The position numbers and the translations under genes were made by a program. A DNA stretch of 64,000 nucleotides, taken from assembly GCF_910592395.1 (NCBI RefSeq), contig NC_088320.1, forward strand, positions 7,748,001-7,812,000, read 5' to 3'. Below are positions 54,939 through 64,000 of this stretch, piece by piece. How positions within the stretch are numbered: position 1 is the stretch's first letter; the number at the start of each line of letters is the position of its first letter. The notes beneath the pieces are model-generated. The model saw only the letters and a program-made list of their open reading frames with translations, did not search any database and was not told where the DNA came from. The DNA comes from Lineus longissimus (lineage: Eukaryota > Nemertea > Pilidiophora > Heteronemertea > Lineidae).

Positions 54939-55458
54939 TTCTCCCCCCTGAAATTTTACGTGGGGAAAATTTCACACAAAATTACCATTGTAAAGCTTCA
55001 ATTTGCAAAGTTAAACTAACATGAAACAACTCAACCAAAAAACACCAAAATTTTTCTAAGTACCAAATATTATGCAAGTATGTATGCCCTAAGTATTACT
55101 AAGTACTAATGTTGTTAAAGTATTTATTGCTAGACCCTTTTCAATTTACATTGTCTTCAGGCGTCGACACGATACAACTGTTACACGAGGTGTTTGATCA
55201 ATATGCGTACATGACTATGTTGGCAGATTAACAGGACTACTGTCCTTGAATACTTGATCATTAGCACAAATATATCATTAAATACAGCATAAAAGAGAGT
55301 AATCAACTTATATACACTAATGTACAAATCAGACAGTTACAATATCATGAATAGTTGCGTGATACTCGGCGGTGCTGAGGTTGTGACGGTACGATGCTCG
55401 AAATATCAAAGTCTACTAGTGGGAGCCTGGGTCATAGCCCTGGCTTAGAGTTCAGTGT

Positions 55459-57834
55459 TCATAGACGTAAGGTCCTACCGATGGGGGTGGAGTACAGAGG
55501 ATGTAACATCCTGAGCGGCATTTTGTTCTTCGTTGAGTCAATGAGAGTTCTAATACTCGGGGCGCGCTTATCGCTGTCAATGTACTTTTTGGCTAGAGTT
55601 TCTATGCGCGATTTTGGTGATTCACATTGCATGGAGTCCTTTATATGATTACCGTTCATCGATTTTGGAATGCCGTATGCAATCTTGTAGGCGCGAGTTC
55701 GTAGTGAGTCCAACTTCTCAAATTGTTTATCGTTTAGGAGCATCAGCGCCAAGGGAGCATACTCCATGATTGGACGTATCATTGTTTTGTAGATGCTAAT
55801 GGTGACACTAGGCGGAGCACGGGGGTGATCGAAAGTACCGGCCACTGCTTTTAGTAACGACACACGCTTGCTGACGCGATCAAAAACTTTTTTGAAATGT
55901 TTGGACATAGTTAGTTTATTGTCAATGATGACACCAAGGTTGTTTGCGGATGATGACGCGTTAATTCGTTGACCCTTAACATGTATGAATGCGGGGTAGT
56001 AGAGTTTTTTCTTCGACATTGCGACGAACTGGGTTTTGTCGGCATTGTATGTTGTTCGCCACTTGTCGCTCCATGTAGAAATGTCATAGTTCTGTTTTTG
56101 GATAAGCGTTTGGGCAGCGTGCTGACATCGGTGTGCCGACCAGGCCGAGAGGTCGTCAGCATATTGTTCTTGGCCGTTTTTGTCCGGTGGAGCTGGAGGC
56201 GATGGAATGTCGTTCACCCAGAGCAGGAAAAGCGTGGGTGAAAGGACACTTCCCTGGGGTGTCCCAGCAGGGAGGTCAAGGGGATCGCTCAGGGATGAGC
56301 CGATTTTGTACCGAGTTGTGCGATCCGTAAGAAAGCTTTGTATCAGTCGTATTGTTCCCAGAGAGAGGTTAGCGTTATTCCTTAATTTGAATAGAAGGCC
56401 GTCGTGCCACACCTTGTCGAATGCTTTCTCGACGTCGTAGAAAGCAGCCATGACGACCCGGCCTTGGTTGTAGCAGTGCGTTGTTTGTTGTAAGAATCGG
56501 AATTCTGGAATTCTGTTATCCGACTGTTCCGTTGGTTGTCGAGCAGGTGTACGAAATCCTGGACGTTCTGGTTTATAGTTTCTGATCCGGGCCGAGCGTT
56601 GGGGATACTGTGAATGTCTTTGTATAGTTCGTAGAAACAGGAGGTCTGTTCTTCTGGGGACGTATACGTTTTGCCATTGTGTGAGAGTGGGCGAGAGGCG
56701 GACGATTGGTCGGTCTTCATGAATTTACGTACAGTGGTCCAGATTGTTTCAGGCGTCTTGTTTGAAATGTTGTTCCACAGATTTGCGGCCGTGTCCTGGC
56801 GATATGTGGCTATATCTTTTCGAATATCATTGTTCAGTTTATTGATAAGAGTCTTTTTTTGGCGGGTTGGGGCACGGTAGAAAGATCTCATTTTGCGGCG
56901 TTTATCTTTTATTAGCTTTACAATGCATGGCGGCAGGGGGCATCTGTCGTTAGGCTTGGTACGTGGTATGTTTCTATTTCCTGCAGCTTGGATTATTTCG
57001 GTGATTGATTGTATGGCTGAGTCAATTGATTTGCGGTCCTTCGTAACTTTCGGTAAATCGTTTATTTTCTGCGAGATTTCGTCCCGGTATGATATCCAGT
57101 CTGCCTTGTCGAAGCGAGGCCTGGGTGTGCAGTTCTTGTTTGGTTTAAATTCTGACATAGCGATTGTGGCTATGATTGGTCTATGGTCGCTCGTGATGGG
57201 ATTTAGAACTTCGAAGTCTTTTATGCGTGGGAAAGTTAGGTGCGTTCCCATAACAAAGTTTATAACTGAGGGCTGATCGGGATTGTTCGTTTTCTGCGAG
57301 TAGCGCGTTGGGATCCCAGGGTTTGCACTGTACACGATATTGTTGACATAGTTTGTTGAGTTTTGTCCCATTTTGATTTGTTGTCACATCACCGAAGTTT
57401 GGATGGCGAGCATTTAAGTCACCAAGTAGCACACAGTTCGGAAAGTTTGATAGCTCCGTTTGAAGAAAGTCGTGCGGGAGTGAGTCCTGTGGTGCGTAGA
57501 GCGAGATAATCCAAAGCGGATTGTTCCTGTTGACGTGAATATTAACCGATATGCATTCTTTAGGATAATTAGCTGGTTCAGCTGTTATTTCCTCAGACGT
57601 AAGTTCAGATTTTACCAGTAGCGATGTGCCTCGTGTTTGGCCTGGCGTGCGGTGAACGTGGTATGCTTTATATCCATTGAATTTTATCGGGTATTTATTG
57701 TCTCTGAGAGTTTCTTGTAGGTTAACGATATCCGGTTTGTGCTCGTGAATTAACAGCTCAATATCCGGTTTGGCAGATGTAAACGACTGACAGTTTGCGT
57801 GAAGCACTTTTATTCCTTTGCGAGTGTTCTTCAT
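55459..57834 (-). pseudogene. Non-LTR ORF2 (endonuclease and reverse transcriptase), broken
   Basis: Three frames: apurinic-type endonuclease at 57181-57834 (HANCQSF, IVNLQETL, LLGDLNARHP), a middle part at 56382-57371 (VMGTHLTFPRI, SDHRPIIATI, the linker to RT), and RT palm and thumb at 55459-56451 (FYDVEKAFDKVWHDGL, GTPQGSVLSP, QYADDLSAW). The first and last share a frame. The RT finger motifs expected before FYDVEKAFD appear to be missing, pointing to an internal deletion near 56460-56580. The clade is Jockey/I-like. It is not active as it stands. Confidence 0.88.
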
Positions 57835-57925
57835 AAATGCTTAGAATGATAGATATACGGTCCTTAGTGGGCGAGCGTTGCTGCGAGGTGATACGTTTGA
57901 ACTTGACTTGATTCAGAAGGATTTC

Positions 57926-59182
57926 CTACTTGGCTTCTCGAAGAGACCCTTGTATCATTTCGGTGGAGCTGGAGTGTTGTTTTGCGGACGGTGTAGACAG
58001 ATTGAGTGACGGCGAGGTGGTCTTGGCACTGTGGGCTTTGCTGGAGGATTTCTTGGGGCGAGTACCGGTTGGCGACGATGAAGCCGGACGTTTCTTTGTT
58101 TTGTCACTGCTGTTGGTCTGCTTGGTAGATATCAACGATAGGAAGAAGTTTTTCATGTCTGCTAACTGGGTGTTGCTGTGGGCGATGGCTTTATCTAGGC
58201 GGTTGTCAATGTATTCCATTGACGGGAGCTGCTTGATGGTGTCACGATTTTCTTTAATCTCTTCGTCATGTTCGTCTAGTCTCTCATTGATTTTCTTGAT
58301 TTCTAGATGTAGTGTATCGTAGGAAACGGAGCTGGAGCCTTGGGCGTTTGGTAGACGAGGGATGTTGGAGTGGATCGTGGGCCGAGCGGCATGTGCGTAT
58401 GTGCGTTCCTGGACGGATTTAGCGCGGAAAAGTTCATTTTTCTCCCTGAGTTTTGAGATCCAGACGGGACATTCGTTGCTGGATGAAGCGTGAGGACCAG
58501 AGCAGTTGGCGCATAGAATTTCGGTGGTGCAGGTTGAGTCGGGCGAGTGTTCTTGGGCACATTTGTGGCATCGCGGGGGTTTCTGGCATGTTGACTGGTG
58601 ATGATCGTAATCCTGACAGTTGAAGCATCGCAGAGGGAGATGGCGTTTTCTTGGCGCTTCAACAGGGAAGGTGAAGGCCCCGAGTTCAAGGAAACCCCGT
58701 TCGAGAAACTTCTGTGCGTCGTCATGTTCGAGTAGTGTGAGACGGATAAGGGATGATGGTTTCCCCGTTTTGTTCGATAAAATCCGTCTGGCAGCTGAAG
58801 CTTGTACGGAGTGCTCTTTTAGGTGAGCGATGAACTCCTCCTCTTTGATATCAGGGTCTACTGTTTTCACGATTATTGACGATGTTTTGTTGTGGTTTTT
58901 CTCAGAGCGTTTTGGCGGCTCGAGGATAGCGCCCGGTATGGTAATGTCTCTGAAGTTCTTTAATGCTGAGTTCACGTCTTGTTCAGTTGCGAAGTTAATC
59001 CGGAAGAGTTTCGGGTTAACTTGGTTAATACGTGATATCCTGGATCGTGGTAAACTCTCGGTCAGTTTCTTCATGATAGTTAAAGTCGACATGGGTGTTT
59101 CGAGTTTCAAGAATGCGGTAGCGCTGGTTCGAAATTCTGGCAAGTTTCGTCTCGGAGATTTTGGTGATTTCGGCGGCTCCAT
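57926..59182 (-). CDS. Non-LTR retrotransposon ORF1 (RNA-binding, CCHC)
   Basis: 418 codons without a stop. Residues about 30-170 look like the RRM-like/PRE fold of Jockey/I ORF1 proteins; then three zinc knuckles (CFNCQDYDHHQSTC, CHKCAQEHSPDSTC, CANCSGPHASSSNEC), a coiled-coil stretch (LEIKKINERLDEHDEEIKEN) and a basic Ser/Thr-rich tail. It lies 5' of the broken ORF2 on the same strand. The product would coat the element RNA. Intact despite the ORF2 damage. Confidence 0.85.
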   Translation of the reverse strand: MEPPKSPKSPRRNLPEFRTSATAFLKLETPMSTLTIMKKLTESLPRSRISRINQVNPKLFRINFATEQDVNSALKNFRDITIPGAILEPPKRSEKNHNKTSSIIVKTVDPDIKEEEFIAHLKEHSVQASAARRILSNKTGKPSSLIRLTLLEHDDAQKFLERGFLELGAFTFPVEAPRKRHLPLRCFNCQDYDHHQSTCQKPPRCHKCAQEHSPDSTCTTEILCANCSGPHASSSNECPVWISKLREKNELFRAKSVQERTYAHAARPTIHSNIPRLPNAQGSSSVSYDTLHLEIKKINERLDEHDEEIKENRDTIKQLPSMEYIDNRLDKAIAHSNTQLADMKNFFLSLISTKQTNSSDKTKKRPASSSPTGTRPKKSSSKAHSAKTTSPSLNLSTPSAKQHSSSTEMIQGSLREAK

Positions 59183-59381
59183 CTGAAGGCTGGTTCTGTA
59201 TCGACACTACGATGTGTGATGATGAATGTTGTATGGTGAATGGTGATGTATGGTGAATGATGTACTAAGTACTAAACCCCAATAGTAAGTACTAAGTATC
59301 ACCAGTAAGTGCTAAATATGGAGTGACCTAGTAACAAACCAAGTTGTCCCCAAAATTTGTCATGAAGAAAAACCCTTGGCA

Positions 59382-61658
59382 TTAGTTATCATCATGGTCA
59401 ACAGACTCCTCAGAGTCAGACTGGTCAGTCCTAGTCTCCAACATTCTAAGCTTCTGAATTGGCCTTCTCATCAGTCCCTTCTTGGTCTTGAGAGTAACAG
59501 ATCGCACCAAGTCATCACGACCAGGATGTACAGCGACTACTCGTCCGAGACACCAATCCAGTTTCCTCAAGTTGTCCTCTGCAACAAGCACGACATCATC
59601 CACTTGGAGATTGTCTTTTGCTTCCATCCACTTTCTTTTCATCTGAAGTCCAGCCAGATATTCACTGGACCATCGTTTCCAGAACATCTTCTGAATTCTC
59701 TGCTGAAGCACCCAATTGCGTTCAAGTGTGTTCTCAGGTTTCCTCACACTGGGAAGTAGCTGAAGATTTCTCCCAGTGACCAGATGTCCAGGCGTCAGTG
59801 GTAAGGGGTCTTGCTTATCCGCTGAAACATCACACAGTGGTCGGGAGTTAATCTGGGCTTCTACATCTGTCAACACTGTCTGCATCTCATTGAAGGTCAA
59901 GGTCACCTTCTTCAGGATCTTCTTCAGTGCTCTCTTCGCACTTTGAACTAGACGTTCATAGAATCCTCCCTTCCACGGCGCTCTTGGGGTAATGAACCTC
60001 CAATCAATGCCCTCAAGTTTCAACTTGTCTCTGACAGCCAGCTTGTTTTCCAAATCAAACATGCGATGCAACACTTTGGAAGAGGCTTTAAAGGTTTGCG
60101 CGTTGTCCGAGTACATTATCCGACATTTTCCTCTATGGTTCATCATCCTTCTGAGCCCTTGAAGAAATTCCACTGCAGTCATGTCTGAGGTCAGCTCCAG
60201 GTGAACTGCTCTGGTTACCATACAGGTGAAGATCAGTATGTATGCCTTGGCATTAGGTCCTTTACACACCTTGACATACAAAGGTCCAGCATAGTCGCAT
60301 CCAACTCTACTGAAACTCTGAGCTACAGTCACTCTCTCCTCAGGCAGTGGTGCCATCTTTTGTTCTAATTTCCATGCTTCTCTGCAATGTTTGCATGGCA
60401 ATACCCTCCTAAGCTCTTGTCTTCCATGAAGTACCCAAAATCTGCTCCTCATATTGGACAGAGTCTGTACAACTCCGGTATGAAAGTGAAGGTAGTGGTA
60501 GTGCTGTATGATCTTCTCCACTAGCTTGCTATGGGTAGGCAGTATTATGGGATGTTTTGCTTCGTCAGGGAGTAAGGAGTGCTGCAGTCTCCCCCCAACA
60601 CACAGTAGACCAGTTTCCTCATCCCACACAGGATCCAGGGATTTAAGTTTGCTCTTTTCTGCTAGAGGTTTCTTGGCCCTGACTGCTTTTATCTCTTCAG
60701 AAAAAGACTTTTCCTGCTCCCATCTCAACCATATGAGCTCCTCTTCTCTGATCGGTGATATATCCACTAGAGCATTGTTGTCTGTTTGATCCTCATTATC
60801 TTGGGTTATTTTCTTTCTGCCTCTGTACTTCTTTACCCAACTCCTGCACACGGCCATGATTCTCAGGAACTTGTTGTATCTTTCAAATTTCTCGATCAAT
60901 TTCTCCCTTTCATCCTCGTCTTTCTTTTGTCCCTTTTGGACAACATTGGCAGGTGTGTAGGCTTTCGAAGTAGCTGTCTTCTTCTTAGTGTCAGCCTCCT
61001 CAGTGACTTCCTGGCTGACTGGTTTTTGCTTGGGCCACTCTTCCTTTTCGAGGCGGAGGAATCCTGGCCCCTCCCACCATAACTGGGAATTCACAAGCGT
61101 TTCTACACTGCATCCTCTGGAACACAGGTCCGCTGGATTGATCCTTCCCGGGATGTGTCCCCATCTGCTCGGCTCGACCAAAGCCTGGATCTCACTAACT
61201 CGATTAGCTACAAACGTCTGCCAGGTGTATGGTGGTTTTCTTAGCCATGAAAGGACGATCTCCGAGTCCGTCCAGCAATGAACATCCTCTATCGGTAATT
61301 TTAGTTCCCTTTCCACGCTCCGAGTCAATCTTGCTGTAATGAGCGCTGCCATTAGTTCCAGCTCCGGCAGACTTCTCTTCTTGCCCAGTGGTGTCAGCTT
61401 TGTTTTTGAGCTTAGTATGGCAGTATATACTCTGGGGCTGTCTCGATCAGTGACTCTTATCATGACTACAGCTCCATAGGATGCCTCGCATGCATCGCCA
61501 TATCCATGCAAACTATAACAGGGGTTATTCCATTCAGCGGGGACATAGCATCTTGTGACCTTTATCGCATCTAGTTCCTGAACCTCTGCCTTCCACTGGG
61601 TCCATTTCTCGTGAATCTCCTCAGGGAGTTTTTCATCCCAATCGTGCCTGCCATCCAC
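59382..61658 (-). pseudogene. BEL/Pao RNase H, integrase and C-terminal domain
   Basis: 758 codons, open throughout, ending in TAA. RNase H-like region (YGDACEASYGAVV, LPELELMAALI, CWTDSEIVLSWL), then an integrase with zinc-binding HCREAW, catalytic D in GCDYAGPLY, D in YSDNAQTF and E in GGFYERLV, and the C-terminal domain found in BEL/Pao integrases (VDDVVLVAEDN, WCLGRVV..HPG). It is in the same frame as 62034-64000, so two frameshifts in between cancel out. The integrase core residues are intact. Confidence 0.92.
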
Positions 61659-62041
61659 GCTTGTTGAAAGAGGTGCTTTGCTCTTAGCGTGAATGGGGAC
61701 AGTAAGCCCATGGGATCGTATATCCTCGGTAGTTGCCTTAATAGGGTCCTCTTGGTTTCTGTCTCGAGATCATCCATCTTTTCAAAAAACGAAAACATCA
61801 GAACATCCTCAGATGGGACATACTTTACTCCCAACGTCTTTGTCGAGAATGCCTCATCTCCAACAGTGATCACTTCGCAGGACACACTGTCCCTGTCGTC
61901 AATAGCCTCCAAAGCATCCGGGAAGTTTGACACATACTTCTTAAGTGGCAGTTTTCTTATGTCCAGTACCTCCTTGAAATCTACAGCCAGCTCCGATGCC
62001 TCCAGGACAGTCTTGTCTCCTGATAAAACGTCATCAAACAA
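61571..62041 (-). pseudogene. BEL/Pao RT C-terminal part in a shifted frame
   Basis: Begins with DDVLSG, the second half of the RT active site, and continues with LGVKYVPSEDVLMFSF and RIYDPMGLLSPFTLRAKHLF, standard BEL/Pao segments between RT and RNase H. Frame offset by one from the upstream ORF; near 61650 the frame returns to the original one. Confidence 0.88.
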
Positions 62042-64000
62042 ACATGTTCTCCTTCAACTCTGATGCTGCCTTGGGAAATCTGTCCTCGATTTCACTGGCT
62101 AAGTCACGGATACACTGTATACTGGAAAATGGCGAACAGCTCAATTCAAAGGTTACAGTTGTTAGACGGTAAACATCCGGTTCCCTGTCTGTCTCCATAT
62201 CCCTCCAAAGGAATCTCTGCGAGTCCCTGTCTCCTTCATTCATCCTTATCTGAAGAAACATCTTCTCGATATCAGCGATGATTGCTACTCGATGGCGTCT
62301 AAACCTGAGAAGTACCCCCTGCAAATCTGGTTGAAGAGCGGGGCCTGGTAGCAATGTCTCATTTAAGGAAACTCCTTCCTTTCCTTTGGCAGATCCATCA
62401 AAAACCACTCGGACCTTTGTTGTCACCTTGTCATTCCTGATAACCGGGTGATGTGGTAGGTACCAAATCTGACAATTCCCGTCCTCCTTGCCATATGTTG
62501 GTTCAACAACCACCTTCTCAGCTCTACCCTTTTCAATCAGCTCCTTGATTTGCTCCTTGTATGATTTACAAAGATCTGGATCCTTCTGAAGTCTGTGCTC
62601 CAATCCCTCCAATCGTCTCCTCGCTTGTTGGTAGTTGGGCTTCAAACATCTCGCCTTCCATCTGGGGTGTTTGATAAGTCCAGTCTCGAATTGTCCATTC
62701 ACCACAGTCGTCTTCTCCTTGTGCTGTGTGAGGGCCTCCTTTTCCAAATCCGTGAGTTGGTCCTTTGATTCATTGGGCAGTATTCCCATATGCTCCAATG
62801 CCCAGTGCTTGGTGGCTATATCTGCTTCATCCGTTTTGACTTGGATGCTGCATACATGTACTGTATTAATCATTGGCCTGTTGTTGGACTTTCCATCGCT
62901 GTATGTTCCAGAGAGAATCCATCCAAAATGGCTCTTCTGTCCTATGGGCATTCCTCTAGGCCCAGTAACTTGGTCAGGAAGTAAAATGTGCAACGTGTCC
63001 TCTATTCCAAGCATCACATCGATTTCCTCTGGTTCCTTCCTCGGGTAGTTGTCGGCCAGTTGGAGTCCCTGGAGATGTGGTAGGTTGGTCAAATCCACAT
63101 CCACCTCCTGGAGGGGTGCGCTCGGCTTATCAATCACATAAGCTACAATCTCAAAGGTTTCGCCCTTCCAATTCGGGATCAAGGACGACAAACGAAATTG
63201 CACTCTCTCGGTCTTCAGTTTCATGCAACTCCCTCCAGCCAGAGTGAAGTCTGCATCCATCTCCTTCCCCTTCAATTGCATCTCCTTGCTTTTTCTCCTG
63301 CTTATGAAGCTGACACCACTACCAGAATCAAAGAGAACTCGCGCCTTTGATACTGCAGACTTTGACTCGATTTTGGCCATTGCACTTTGCATGAGTACAG
63401 AATGGGGTCCTTGTAATGCCTTCACTAGCCCAACTCCAGCCTTCACAACATCTTTTGAACCGCTACTCCCACTCGCTTCCGGTGGTGGATCCTCTTTTGC
63501 CCCACTATCCGCATTTTGACGTTTTGATTCCCAATGTAAGAGACTATGATGGCGTTTGCTGCATTTCGAACATGACCTAGATTTGCAATCCTTTACAGCA
63601 TGCGTCGTAGACAAGCAGTTAAAGCATGCTCCACGGCCCTTCACCTTCTTGAACCGGTCATCGGTGCTCATTCCCGCGGCAGCAGTACAACGGAATGATG
63701 GATGGTCTTTTCCACAGAAAATACAGCCTTGACTTGTCTTCTTCACCTCGTTCACACTCAAGGCATATCCACTAGGCTTCGAGGGTTGACTGTGGCTCTT
63801 AGCATGGCTCTTGCTCGACGAAAAAGATGAGCTCTCTTTCTTGGTAGTCGACGTAGTTTCTGTCCTCCGCGCTACTTGTAGGGCCTCCTTCAGATTCTCC
63901 AACAGCTGATCAAAGGAAATAGGCAACGGTGATTTCTTCACATACCTAGTCCTCTTTGTCTCCTTCATCTGCTCACCATCCCACTTTCGGATGAGAACCC
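62034..64000 (-). pseudogene. BEL/Pao polyprotein, gag end, protease and RT start (runs off the window)
   Basis: The frame is open to the window edge. In order it shows a gag tail with CCHC-type knuckles (CIFCGKDHPSFRC; CFNCLSTTHAVKDC), an aspartic protease motif (LFDSGSGVSFIS), HFGWILSG, and the BEL/Pao reverse transcriptase start (VRVVFDGSAKG, ADIEKMFLQI). It ends in a stop at 62034, immediately inside the RT catalytic FVDD motif, because of an apparent extra T in the run near 62035. The remaining domains continue in other frames. It is a transposon-derived, probably inactive copy. Confidence 0.9.

Larger units (their letters stand above)
55300..59230 (-). mobile_element. Jockey/I-like non-LTR element nested in the BEL/Pao 3' region
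   Basis: The span covers ORF1 and ORF2 with short UTRs; edges are approximate. Similar actTAGTACTTa words flank it on both sides (55040-55120 and 59255-59320), as expected if one BEL/Pao 3' untranslated region was split. No clear poly-A or target duplication was found. Confidence 0.65.

Noticed and set aside
57930-58322. Plus-strand frame of 130 codons
   Set aside because: Antisense shadow of the non-LTR ORF1.

Overview
The window is animal genomic DNA, AT-rich and full of transposon remnants. One split gene spans most of it: a molybdenum cofactor sulfurase (MOCOS) on the + strand, with 15 recognisable coding exons between 7871 and 52960. Every exon has an AG acceptor and a GT donor, and the codon phases agree across all 14 introns. 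The first coding exon (about 40 residues) was not found and may lie upstream. TE families (BEL/Pao, CR1/L2-like 3' end, Jockey/I-like element, tRNA-derived SINEs, many MITEs) and frequent TACATGTA-like words suggest a marine invertebrate. Hairpins with a miR-2 seed, if real, would point to a protostome, perhaps a lophotrochozoan. The taxon is inference.

Layout. 1-7870: non-coding flank with a dispersed repeat family (R), SINE and MITE copies and a 120-bp tandem repeat. 7871-32262: MOCOS exons 1-11 (window numbering) covering the aminotransferase-like domain and the start of the MOSC part. Introns carry a 27-bp satellite interrupted by a TA-flanked MITE and a 1.1-kb insert, a composite element with 442-bp terminal direct repeats, pogo-like MITEs and several minisatellites. 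32263-50476: one 18-kb intron. 50477-52960: last four exons (MOSC C-terminal part). 53.0-64.0 kb: a BEL/Pao LTR retrotransposon on the - strand, running off the right edge, with a decayed Jockey/I-like non-LTR element (about 55.3-59.2 kb) inserted in its 3' region.

Main discovery candidate. The 18-kb intron holds about 85 copies (hand count) of an imperfect hairpin between 32.56 and 47.44 kb. Arms stay conserved while loops and spacers change completely between blocks. Read on the - strand, antisense to MOCOS, most A-C mismatches of the + strand fold become G-U pairs and the stems reach 24-32 bp, as in microRNA precursors. Nine units carry, on the 3' arm, UAUCACAGCC or a close variant: the seed (AUCACAG) and arm of the protostome miR-2 family. 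The others carry related 3' arms starting UUAGCACAG or UUAGCAUAG. I read this as a very large, apparently undescribed antisense intronic microRNA-like cluster, possibly a miR-2 expansion. No expression evidence is available here, and a structured satellite remains the alternative.
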